A stretch of 5,612 nt of DNA from Solirubrobacterales bacterium (GCA_025964065.1 JAOPZO010000369.1:1-5612), one strand, 5' to 3'; shown: positions 1 through 5,510, counted from the first letter of the stretch. The notes: generated by a model from the letters alone, not told the origin. Numbers and translations are program-made.

Positions 1-363
1 GCGGTCGCGGCGGTGGCCAGGCGCGGCGCCCCCCGGCGCTTCACGGCCGGCACGACGCCCACCACGGACACCCGCCGGCCGTTCCGCTTCACGACGACGG
101 GGGCGCTGCTGCTGCCGGCCGGGACCACCCGCACGACGGGCTGCCGCGGGCGCGTCGCGGTCCGGGTGAAGGCCGGGACCCGGACGCTGTCGCTGCGGCG
201 GGTCTTCCTCCGCCGGGACTGCACGTTCACCTCCACCGTGGCGTTCGGGCAGGTCCGGCGCTTCGAGGGCCGCCGCAGCCTCGCGGTGCAGGTCCGCTTC
301 GAGGGCAACGACGTGCTGCTGCCGCGGGCGGCCGCCACCCGGACGGTGGCGGTGCGGCGCTAG
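1..363 (+). CDS. C-terminal part of an exported/surface beta-domain protein (5' end outside window)
   Basis: The reading frame is open to the left edge and ends with TAG at 361-363, so only about the last 120 residues are present. A GTG at 13 could be taken as a start, but the frame continues upstream of it and no signal peptide follows, so I treat the gene as truncated by the window. The segment is rich in Arg, Thr and Val, with alternating hydrophobic residues typical of beta strands. Two cysteines (codons at 142 and 220) are 26 residues apart, as in disulfide-pinned Ig-like domains. It looks like the terminal repeat domain of a secreted or cell-surface protein of the kind I associate with Solirubrobacterales; no enzymatic motif is visible. 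The frame ends in a run of basic residues (VAVRR). A strong hairpin follows 19 bases after the stop. Coding status is fairly secure from codon bias; the function is unknown. Confidence 0.65.
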   Translation, partial: AVAAVARRGAPRRFTAGTTPTTDTRRPFRFTTTGALLLPAGTTRTTGCRGRVAVRVKAGTRTLSLRRVFLRRDCTFTSTVAFGQVRRFEGRRSLAVQVRFEGNDVLLPRAAATRTVAVRR

Positions 364-382
364 CCCCCGGGGAGGGGGAGGA

Positions 383-414
383 CGGGGTCGCCGGCGTCCG
401 CGCCGGCGGCCCCG
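383..414 (+). terminator. GC-rich hairpin terminator, probably of the upstream (+) gene
   Basis: A 14-bp stem (383-396 with 401-414) closes a TCCG loop at 397-400. The only non-Watson-Crick position is T388 with G409. In (+) strand RNA this is a tolerated G-U pair, while in (-) strand RNA it becomes a C-A mismatch, so the hairpin fits termination of the gene ending at 363 best. It also lies directly beyond the stop of the converging (-) gene at 417, so it could serve both. There is no U-tract, which is usual for actinobacterial hairpins. Confidence 0.7.
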
Positions 415-416
415 CC

Positions 417-1094
417 TCAGCCCGCGGCGGGCTTCGGGTCCGGGACGATCGTCGCCGTGTAGGTCAGGCGCGCCGTCCGGTAGAGGCAGAAGAACCGCGT
501 GATGTTGTTCGTGCCGACCTGCGCGGTCGGCTTGGAGAAGTCGTTGCAGGCGCCCTTGCCGCGTGAGGCGCGCCAGGAGACGGTGCCGGCCTGGTCGATC
601 GCCAGCGCGGGTGCCCAGGTCGGGACGGAGAGCCCGATGACGTTGCCCTTCTTCACCGGGATCGACCTGTCGAGCGCGAACGTCGGCGTCGTGCCGAAGT
701 ACGGCTTGAGCGCGACGGGGCTGCCCTGCGCGAGGACGCGCGCGTAGAGCTTGTTGCCCGGGCGCAGGACCGTGAGCTGCGCGCTCGACTCGCCGCCGAG
801 GTTCTTCTCGAAGAACTCGATCTGCTTCTTTCCGGGGTTGGCGAGCTTGATGGTCCAGGCGACGATGCGCCCGTCCTCCTTGACGACGTGGGTGCCGCGC
901 TCCGCGCCGACCTTCACCTGGTAGCCCGTGGTGCGGGAGATCGCGAGGCAGGGCTTCGCCGGGCAGGCCGGGGCGGGCATGGCGGTCTCGCCCGGGACCG
1001 GGCCGACCTCCTGGAAGGCGGCGACGGCGAACGCCGGCACGGCGATGGTGGCGGCGGCTGCTGCTGCTGCGAGGACCGCTGAAGTCTTCTTCAT
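417..1094 (-). CDS. Secreted conserved protein of unknown function (225 aa)
   Basis: Start ATG at 1094-1092, stop TGA at 419-417. Residues 1-25 form a clear Sec signal peptide: two lysines, a hydrophobic core with seven consecutive alanines (9-15), and an Ala-Val-Ala cleavage site near residue 25. The mature protein has four cysteines (44, 49, 183, 203), which could make two disulfides. It also has alternating strand-like segments and a VPTWAPAL motif at 157-164 followed by SWRAS at 173-177. This pattern resembles a family of secreted hypothetical proteins I associate with Thermoleophilia; I know no function for it. The frame stays open upstream of the ATG across the ABC ATPase gene, but that part is antisense and the signal peptide fixes the start here. 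No Shine-Dalgarno sequence precedes the ATG. A TTGAAT hexamer ends 8 bases before it (1108-1103), so a leaderless mRNA is possible, although the hexamer lacks the conserved second A. The gene is divergent from the ABC operon. Confidence 0.85.
   Translation of the reverse strand: MKKTSAVLAAAAAAATIAVPAFAVAAFQEVGPVPGETAMPAPACPAKPCLAISRTTGYQVKVGAERGTHVVKEDGRIVAWTIKLANPGKKQIEFFEKNLGGESSAQLTVLRPGNKLYARVLAQGSPVALKPYFGTTPTFALDRSIPVKKGNVIGLSVPTWAPALAIDQAGTVSWRASRGKGACNDFSKPTAQVGTNNITRFFCLYRTARLTYTATIVPDPKPAAG
1050..1070 (-). repeat. GCN trinucleotide run encoding seven alanines in a signal peptide
   Basis: Seven successive alanine codons (four GCA, then three GCC on the coding strand) encode the core of the signal peptide, residues 9-15, of the secreted protein starting at 1094. 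The run of GCA codons stands out because the surrounding genes strongly prefer GCC and GCG. Length change by replication slippage would stay in frame and alter only the hydrophobic core. Confidence 0.6.
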
Positions 1095-1127
1095 CACAGC
1101 CCATTCAACACCCTGGGGACGTCGAGT

Positions 1128-1146
1128 TGCGGGGGAAGAACCCGCA
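1128..1146. promoter_or_regulatory. Inverted repeat in the divergent promoter region (possible operator)
   Basis: A perfect 6-bp inverted repeat, TGCGGG (1128-1133) and CCCGCA (1141-1146), is separated by a 7-base purine-rich spacer. It lies between the divergent starts at 1094 (-) and 1173 (+). If the ATPase mRNA starts at its ATG, the repeat spans about -45 to -27, overlapping the -35 region, where a repressor or activator could bind. No known regulator's consensus is recognised and no regulator gene is in the window. GC-rich short inverted repeats also arise by chance in such DNA. Confidence 0.3.
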
Positions 1147-1157
1147 CATGCGGCCAA

Positions 1158-1163
1158 TAGACT
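1158..1163 (+). promoter_or_regulatory. Probable -10 element for a leaderless ABC operon mRNA
   Basis: TAGACT fits the minimal actinobacterial -10 pattern TANNNT and is followed by 9 bases before the ATG at 1173. A transcript started at the normal distance would begin at or next to the ATG. No purine-rich Shine-Dalgarno sequence is present in the preceding 20 bases, which agrees with a leaderless message. There is no recognisable -35 at standard spacing; the TTGCGG at 1127-1132 is 25 bases away, too far. Inference from pattern only. Confidence 0.5.
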
Positions 1164-1172
1164 GCGCCTGGC

Positions 1173-2138
1173 ATGGCTGCGATCGACGTCCGGGGTCTCG
1201 AGCGGGAGTACAGGAGCGGCCTGAAGGCCGTCCGCGGGATCGACCTGGCCGTGGCACCCGGGGAGGTCTACGGCTTCCTGGGCCCGAACGGCGCCGGGAA
1301 GACCACGACGGTGCGGATGCTCGTGACGCTGCTGCGGCCCACGGGCGGCTCGGCGACCGTCGCCGGCTTCGACGTCGCGACGCAGCCCGCGCAGGTCCGC
1401 AAGCGGATCGGGGTCGCGTTGCAGGAGGCCGCGCTCGACCTGCTCATGACCGGACGGGAGCTCATGGAGCTCCAGGCGACGCTCCACGGCATCCCGCGCC
1501 GCGACGTGCGCGCCCGCGCGGAGGACCTCGTCGGGCGCGTCGGGCTCTCCCAGGCCGCCGGGCGCCGCGTCGGCACGTACTCGGGCGGCATGCGCCGGCG
1601 CCTGGACCTCGCGATGGCCCTGATCCACGAGCCCGAGGTGCTCTTCCTCGACGAGCCGACCACGGGCCTCGACCCGACCTCCCGCGCGACGCTCTGGGAC
1701 GAGGTCCGCCGCCTGAAGGCGGAGGGCACGACGGTCTTCCTCACGACGCAGTACCTCGAGGAGGCGGACCAGCTCGCCGACCGCGTCGGCATCATCGCCG
1801 ACGGCGTCATCGTCGCCGAGGGCACGCCCGCCGCGCTCAAGGCGGAAGTCGGGCTCCCCCACCTCGACATCACCCTCATGGACTGCTCGGACCTCACCCG
1901 GGCGAGGGAGCTGCTGCAGGCCTTCGGCGACGTGCGGCCCGCGCCCGCGGGCGTCGACGTCTCCGTGGCGGTCGCGGGCGGTGCCACCGAGATCGCGCCC
2001 GTGGTGCGCGTCCTCGACGAGGCGGGCTTCACCGTCGCGTCGCTGGAGCTCGTCGCCCCCTCGCTGGACGACGTCTTCGCGGAGAAGACGGGTCGCCGCC
2101 TCGAGGGCGCGGCCGAGCCCGTCGCGGCGCCCGCGTGA
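1173..2138 (+). CDS. ABC transporter ATP-binding subunit, DrrA (daunorubicin-resistance) type
   Basis: This 321-residue nucleotide-binding subunit powers export through the two permeases encoded immediately downstream. All ABC motifs are present: Walker A GPNGAGKT (37-44), Q-loop Gln84, signature YSGGM (136-140), Walker B VLFLDE (156-161) and D-loop GLDP (165-168). The switch position, usually His, is Gln193 in LTTQYLEEAD, a substitution I know from DrrA-type ATPases. After the ATPase core, an extension of about 100 residues ends with SLDDVF (297-302). It matches the LDEVF-type motif of the DrrA C-terminal domain, which helps pair the ATPase with its permease. Length fits the family. Start ATG is 5 codons ahead of the usual first strand, has no Shine-Dalgarno sequence and follows a TAGACT -10, so the mRNA is probably leaderless. 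The stop overlaps the next start (GTGA). Family assignment is firm. The substrate is unknown: the DrrA family includes drug, glycolipid and other lipid exporters. Confidence 0.95.
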   Translation: MAAIDVRGLEREYRSGLKAVRGIDLAVAPGEVYGFLGPNGAGKTTTVRMLVTLLRPTGGSATVAGFDVATQPAQVRKRIGVALQEAALDLLMTGRELMELQATLHGIPRRDVRARAEDLVGRVGLSQAAGRRVGTYSGGMRRRLDLAMALIHEPEVLFLDEPTTGLDPTSRATLWDEVRRLKAEGTTVFLTTQYLEEADQLADRVGIIADGVIVAEGTPAALKAEVGLPHLDITLMDCSDLTRARELLQAFGDVRPAPAGVDVSVAVAGGATEIAPVVRVLDEAGFTVASLELVAPSLDDVFAEKTGRRLEGAAEPVAAPA

Positions 2139-2902
2139 CCCGCGTCGTCCTCGCGCTCGCCCGGCGCGCGATCCGCGCGAACCTCCGCAAGCCGCAGTTC
2201 CTCGCCCCGCTCCTGATCTTCCCGACGCTCTTCCTCGCGGTGAACGTCGGCGGGCTCACGTCGACCACGAGCCTCCAGGGGTTCCCGGAGGTCCGGGGCT
2301 TCCTCGACTTCCAGCTCGCCGGCGCGCTGACGCAGTCCCTCCTGCTCGGCGGCGTCTCCACCGGCATCGCGAGCGCGCTGGAGATCGAGGGCGGCTTCTT
2401 CGACCGGCTCGTCGCCTCCCCCATCCCGCGCGTCGCGATCGTGCTGGGCCGGCTCGTCGCCGCCGGGCTCGTCGCGGGCGTGCAGGTGCTGTTCTTCCTC
2501 GCGCTCGGGCTCGCCTTCGGGGCCGAGATCGCCGGCGGCGTGCCCGGGGTCCTCGTCGTCCTGGTGATCGGGATCGTCGCCGGGGTCGGCTTCGGGGCGC
2601 TGGGGCAGGCCATCGGCCTGCGGGCCCGGAACGCCTCGACCGTGCAGGGGATCTTCCCGCTCGTGCTCGTGATCCTGTTCGTCTCCTCCGCGTTCTTCCC
2701 GCGCGCGCTGCTCTCGCCGCCGTCGGACACGATCTCGCGCTTCAACCCCCTGAGCTACCTCGCGGACGGTCTGCGCGACCCGATCATCTCCGAGGTGAGC
2801 TGGACCCCGGTGCTCGAGGGGCTCGCGGCGGCGACGGGGATCGCGGTCGTGGCGATGGGGCTGAGCGTGCTGGCGCTGCGCGGACGGCTGCGGGACGCCT
2901 GA
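2135..2902 (+). CDS. ABC-2 type permease subunit 1 (DrrB-like)
   Basis: A 255-residue inner-membrane subunit of the exporter. The start is GTG at 2135-2137, inside the GTGA overlap with the ATPase stop; a Thr-Arg-rich amphipathic N-terminus follows it, as expected. About six hydrophobic segments are visible: 21-40, 62-83, 100-128, 135-160, 171-190 and 224-248. Between the second and third lies EIEGGFFDRLVASPIPR (83-99), the cytoplasmic segment typical of ABC-2 permeases that contacts the ATPase. The family's C-terminal signature is present as SSAFFPRALLSP (184-195) followed by FNPLSYLADGLRD (203-215). No good ribosome-binding site precedes the GTG, so translation is probably coupled to the ATPase gene. 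The stop TGA overlaps the next ATG by one base (TGATG at 2900-2904). Sequence similarity to the next gene is weak but structural, pointing to a heterodimeric membrane domain. Confidence 0.92.
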   Translation: MTRVVLALARRAIRANLRKPQFLAPLLIFPTLFLAVNVGGLTSTTSLQGFPEVRGFLDFQLAGALTQSLLLGGVSTGIASALEIEGGFFDRLVASPIPRVAIVLGRLVAAGLVAGVQVLFFLALGLAFGAEIAGGVPGVLVVLVIGIVAGVGFGALGQAIGLRARNASTVQGIFPLVLVILFVSSAFFPRALLSPPSDTISRFNPLSYLADGLRDPIISEVSWTPVLEGLAAATGIAVVAMGLSVLALRGRLRDA

Positions 2903-3666
2903 TGGGAACGAACCTCGCTGTCGTCGTCGCGCTCGTGCGGCGCGCGCTCAACGAGATCACGCGGGTGCCGGGCGCGGCGATCCCCGGCGTGCTCGCCCCC
3001 ACGATCTTCGTGGTCGGCCTCACGAGCGTCTTCGGGCAGGCCGACCGCGTCGTGGGCTTCGGCGAGGTCGACTTCCGGACGTTCGTCGTCCCCGTCGGCT
3101 TCCTGCAGGCCGCGGGCTTCACGGGGGCCGCGACCGGGGTGAACCTCGCGCGCGACATCGAGCAGGGGTGGTTCGACCGCCTGCTGCTCTGCCCCGCCCC
3201 GCGCCTGACGGTGCTCACGGGGCTCGTGGCGAGCGCGGCGCTCCGCTGCCTGCTGCCCGTGGCCTTCCTGTTCCTCGTGGCGATGGCGATCGGCGTGGAC
3301 TTCCCGGGGGTGGACGGGCTGCTCGTGGCGCTCGTGCTCGTCATGGGCCTCGCGTCGGTGTTCGCGTGCTTCGCGGTGGCGCTCGCGCTGCGGTTCCGCA
3401 CGCAGCAGGCGGCGCCGCTGATGCAGATGGGCTCGTTCGTCGGGGTGCTCTTCACACCCGCGTACGCGCCGAAGGACCTCCTGGCCGGGTGGCTCGAGGT
3501 GCTCGCGACGGTGAACCCGGTGACGCTCGTGCTCACCGGCGCGCGGCAGGGGTTCGTCGGCGGCGTGACCTGGGGCGACACCTGGCCGGCGCTCCTGGCG
3601 ATCGTGGGGCTCGTGCTGGCCTTCGGCGCGCTGGCCACGCGCGGGCTGCGGCGCTACTCGGGCTAG
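2902..3666 (+). CDS. ABC-2 type permease subunit 2 (DrrC/DrrB-like)
   Basis: A 254-residue second membrane subunit, nearly the same length as the first. It carries the equivalent cytoplasmic segment DIEQGWFDRLLLCPAPR (85-100 region) and the C-terminal NPVTLVLTGARQGF (205-218). Hydrophobic segments lie near 26-44, 60-80, 104-130, 138-163, 175-192 and 228-247. The two permeases keep the pattern (D/E)IExG(F/W)FDRL but differ elsewhere, so they are anciently duplicated, probably forming a heterodimer. The ATG overlaps the upstream TGA by one base. A weak GGGA lies 6 bases before it, so start-stop coupling is likely. The gene ends with TAG inside the sequence CTAG (3663-3666), which also contains the stop of the opposing gene, so no space remains for a conventional terminator. 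Exporter role is secure; substrate unknown. Confidence 0.92.
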   Translation: MGTNLAVVVALVRRALNEITRVPGAAIPGVLAPTIFVVGLTSVFGQADRVVGFGEVDFRTFVVPVGFLQAAGFTGAATGVNLARDIEQGWFDRLLLCPAPRLTVLTGLVASAALRCLLPVAFLFLVAMAIGVDFPGVDGLLVALVLVMGLASVFACFAVALALRFRTQQAAPLMQMGSFVGVLFTPAYAPKDLLAGWLEVLATVNPVTLVLTGARQGFVGGVTWGDTWPALLAIVGLVLAFGALATRGLRRYSG

Positions 3667-4244
3667 CCGCGCAGGCGGAGCGTCTTGGTGACGCCGAGGT
3701 CCGGCGCCAGGTCGACGCAGCGCAACCGCACGCAGCCCGGGCGGGTCGCCTCGGCGGCGAAGCGGACGCTCCGGGCCGTGCCGAAGACCCCCGAGGGGAT
3801 GCGAAGGGCGATGCTCGTGCGCGAGGGGCGCGTGAGGGTCGCGGTGCCGACGGTCGAGGGGAGCGCGCCCGGGACCTCCTTCGTGACGGTGACGCGGAAG
3901 GCCCTGCCGCCGGGCTGCGAGGTGACGCAGGCGAGGCGGTCGGCCATCGTCGTGCGCGGGGTGCTCGTGGTCCAGAGGCGCATGCAGACCGAGCCGGGCG
4001 GGCCGGCGTCGTCGGCCTCCGTGAGCAGGTCGGCCGGGGTGAGCGGCGCGGCGAAGGAGAGGGCGAAGCGGACGCTGCCGTCCGTGCCGCGGGTCGCCCC
4101 GACGCGCTTGAGGTCCGGCGTGCCCTCGGGGGCGTCGGCGCGGTCGGAGGCGACGACGCTCGTGGGCGCCTGCGCCACGGCGACGCCGGTGCCGAGCGAC
4201 GCCAGGGTGACTGCGCCGGCCAGGAGGACCCTCATGCCCGACAT
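3663..4244 (-). CDS. Secreted protein of unknown function with four cysteines (193 aa)
   Basis: From the ATG at 4244-4242 the protein starts with a Sec signal peptide, hydrophobic from residue 6, with a likely Ala-Gln-Ala cleavage near residue 26. Alternative starts are the ATG at 4235 (three residues shorter and still giving a signal peptide) and a TTG at 4280, which would add a Pro-rich stretch ahead of it and is less likely. The mature part is rich in Arg, Thr, Ser and Val, strand-like, with cysteines at 87, 106, 171 and 176 that could form two disulfides. No catalytic motif or lipobox is visible and I do not recognise the family. It lies 52 bases downstream of the crotonase gene on the same strand, with a small hairpin between them, so it may be read from the HIT promoter or from its own promoter, which I cannot see. 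Its TAG stop shares CTAG with the permease stop. Confidence 0.75.
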   Translation of the reverse strand: MSGMRVLLAGAVTLASLGTGVAVAQAPTSVVASDRADAPEGTPDLKRVGATRGTDGSVRFALSFAAPLTPADLLTEADDAGPPGSVCMRLWTTSTPRTTMADRLACVTSQPGGRAFRVTVTKEVPGALPSTVGTATLTRPSRTSIALRIPSGVFGTARSVRFAAEATRPGCVRLRCVDLAPDLGVTKTLRLRG

Positions 4245-4250
4245 GATGAC

Positions 4251-4266
4251 GCCGCCCGGGGGCGGC
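4251..4266 (-). other. Short GC hairpin in the leader of the secreted protein gene
   Basis: GCCGCC (4251-4256) and GGCGGC (4261-4266) pair around a CGGG loop, a 6-bp stem that ends 6 bases upstream of the chosen ATG at 4244. If formed in the mRNA it would limit ribosome access to this start. It is short and GC-only, so chance is a realistic explanation. Confidence 0.25.
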
Positions 4267-4274
4267 GACGCCGC

Positions 4275-4292
4275 CTGCAAGGGCCCCTGCAG
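4275..4292 (-). terminator. Small hairpin after the crotonase gene (possible terminator or processing site)
   Basis: Four bases beyond the crotonase stop, (-) strand RNA can form a 7-bp stem (4292-4286 with 4281-4275) around a GGCC loop, with one G-U pair. On the (+) strand that pair would be an A-C mismatch, so the structure belongs to the (-) strand message. There is no U-tract. It could separate the HIT-crotonase unit from the downstream secreted-protein gene or act as a partial terminator. Confidence 0.35.
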
Positions 4293-4296
4293 CGCC

Positions 4297-5073
4297 TCAG
4301 CGCCCTTCGTAGGTCGCCTTGCCCGGGCCCTGGGTGAGGAACGACCGCACGGCGTTCCTGAGGTCCTCGGTGCCGAAGAGCCCGCCCGCCACCTCCGGGA
4401 CGATGGCGTCCGCCGCGCGGGCGCCGCCGCCGATCTGCGCCCGGACGATCGCCTTCGTGGCGGCGTGCGCCCGGGTCGGGCCCGTCGCGAGCTTCATGGC
4501 GAAGGCGCGCGCGGCGTCGGCGAAGCCGTCGGCCGGGAGCACGCGGTTCACGACGTTCCAGCGCTCGAGCGTCGCGGCGTCGTAGAGCTCGCCCGTCATG
4601 ACGAACTCCCGTGCGCGGGCGGGGCCGGCGCGCTCGGCGAGCCGCTGTGTGCCGCCCATGGCGGGCGTGAGGCCCACGACGGTCTCCACGAGGCCGAACC
4701 GGGCGCCGTCCGCGGCGAGCAGCAAGTCGCAGGCGAGGCTCAGCTCGAAGGCGGCGGTGAGGCAGAGCGCGTGGGCGGCGAAGACCGTGGGGAGCGGGAG
4801 CTCCTCGACCGTGTGGATGATCTTCAGGAGGTCGGTCCACAGCGTGGCGCCCTGTTCGACGGTGAGCCCGTCGAAGAGGTGGACGTCGACGCCGCCGGAG
4901 ACCGCGCGGCCCTCGGCCTGGATGAGGAGCGCGCGCGGCGGGTCGGCCGCGAGCGTGCGGACGTGCCCGGCGAGCGCGTCGATCAGCGCCCGGTCGAACA
5001 GGTTGAGCGGCGGCGCGGCGAGCGTGAGGATCGCGAGCGGGCCGTCGTGCTCCAGGCGGACGGGGCTGTTCAT
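4297..5073 (-). CDS. Enoyl-CoA hydratase/isomerase (crotonase) family protein
   Basis: This 258-residue cytoplasmic enzyme has the standard family length and presumably acts on an acyl-CoA thioester, by hydration, isomerisation or a related reaction. The two acidic residues matching the catalytic pair of mitochondrial enoyl-CoA hydratase are both present: Glu110 in FELSLACD and Glu130 in FGLVETVVG, 20 residues apart as in the rat enzyme (144 and 164). The GGTQRL motif (140-145) follows. The first oxyanion-hole loop is SGGVD (59-63). The second, usually a Gly-Gly-Gly turn, reads LCLTAAFEL (103-111), so no glycine remains there. Such LTAGFE-type variants occur in actinobacterial homologues, so this is a subfamily trait more likely than a loss of function. 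The start ATG overlaps the HIT stop (ATGA, 5073-5070), and a GAAGGAG ribosome-binding site lies 7 bases upstream. Precise substrate unknown. Confidence 0.92.
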   Translation of the reverse strand: MNSPVRLEHDGPLAILTLAAPPLNLFDRALIDALAGHVRTLAADPPRALLIQAEGRAVSGGVDVHLFDGLTVEQGATLWTDLLKIIHTVEELPLPTVFAAHALCLTAAFELSLACDLLLAADGARFGLVETVVGLTPAMGGTQRLAERAGPARAREFVMTGELYDAATLERWNVVNRVLPADGFADAARAFAMKLATGPTRAHAATKAIVRAQIGGGARAADAIVPEVAGGLFGTEDLRNAVRSFLTQGPGKATYEGR

Positions 5074-5510
5074 GCGTCTGCTCCTTCGCCGCGGTAGGCC
5101 GCGGCGGCCTGCGCGATCCGGTCGGGGTCGCCCGGGGCGGGCTGCCACGGGAGGACGAGGGGGTCCTTCTCGGGCTGGCCCGCGTAGCGCGGGATGACGT
5201 GCATGTGGAAGTGGAAGACGGTCTGCCACGCGTCGGCGCCCGCGCAGTTCAAGAGGTTCACGCCGTCCGCGCCGAGGTGCTCGACCGCCAGGCCGGCGAC
5301 CTTCTGGGCCGTCGCGGTGACCGCCGCGAGGTCGTCCGCGTCGATGGAGTGGAGGTCCGTCGCGTGCGAGCGGGGGATGACGAGCGCGTGCCCGTGGGAC
5401 CCCGGGTTGATGTCCATGAAGGCGATCGTGCGATCGTCCTCGTAGATGCGTGACGACGGGAGCTCCCCCGCGATGACCTTGCAGAAGATGCAGCTGGGAT
5501 CGGTGACCAC
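5070..5510 (-). CDS. HIT-family (histidine triad) nucleotide-binding protein
   Basis: A 146-residue cytoplasmic protein of the HINT/HIT group, enzymes that hydrolyse nucleotide phosphoramidates or adenylates. It shows the typical N-terminus with Cys7 and Cys10 (CIFCK), the IYEDD strand (22-26), the FMDINPGSHGHALVIPRSH block (31-49) and the active-site triad HFHMHVI (100-106) with His100, His102 and His104. Cys7, Cys10, His49 and His100 could bind zinc, as in some HIT proteins. The start chosen is GTG at 5510-5508, giving the short lead before CIFC usual for the family. A longer frame extends to about 5600, but its extra residues are Ala/Arg-rich and antisense to a lipoprotein signal peptide. 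No Shine-Dalgarno sequence precedes the GTG; a TAGGCT -10-like hexamer lies 8 bases upstream, suggesting a leaderless mRNA. The stop overlaps the crotonase start (ATGA). The physiological substrate is unknown. Confidence 0.93.
   Translation of the reverse strand: MVTDPSCIFCKVIAGELPSSRIYEDDRTIAFMDINPGSHGHALVIPRSHATDLHSIDADDLAAVTATAQKVAGLAVEHLGADGVNLLNCAGADAWQTVFHFHMHVIPRYAGQPEKDPLVLPWQPAPGDPDRIAQAAAAYRGEGADA
5081..5087 (-). promoter_or_regulatory. Shine-Dalgarno sequence for the crotonase gene
   Basis: GAAGGAG on the (-) strand lies 7 bases before the ATG at 5073, inside the last codons of the HIT gene. It is the best ribosome-binding site in the window and fixes the crotonase start, ruling out the longer frame that runs upstream through the HIT gene. 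It also shows that this genome uses Shine-Dalgarno initiation for internal operon genes. Confidence 0.85.

Noticed and set aside
1127..1132. TTGCGG as a -35 box for the ABC operon.
   Set aside because: It is 25 bases from the TAGACT -10, well outside the usual 16-19 base spacing.
1095..1862. N-terminal extension of the (-) secreted protein to 481 residues.
   Set aside because: The extension is antisense to the ATPase gene, and the signal peptide begins at the ATG at 1094.
1268..2032. Long (-) frame antisense to the ATPase gene.
   Set aside because: Composition is Ser/Arg/Thr-rich without motifs, and the opposite strand carries all ABC motifs. It is an antisense artefact of high GC content.
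1127..2134. Open (+) frame running in front of permease 1, which could suggest a long fusion protein.
   Set aside because: It overlaps the ATPase gene in another frame and its residues are Arg/Gly/Ala-rich, as expected of an off-frame reading of GC-rich DNA. The permease is only recognisable from 2135.
2784..3638. Long (-) frame antisense to the permeases.
   Set aside because: Ser/Thr/Arg-rich low-complexity product with no signal or motif; the (+) strand encodes a clear membrane protein.
3639..3672. Possible stem-loop spanning the shared CTAG stops.
   Set aside because: The stem has a bulge and a 17-base loop; too weak to call a terminator.
3685..5097. Very long (+) frame across the secreted-protein and crotonase genes.
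   Set aside because: Antisense to two supported (-) genes; the product is repetitive Arg/Gly/Glu-rich and matches nothing I know.
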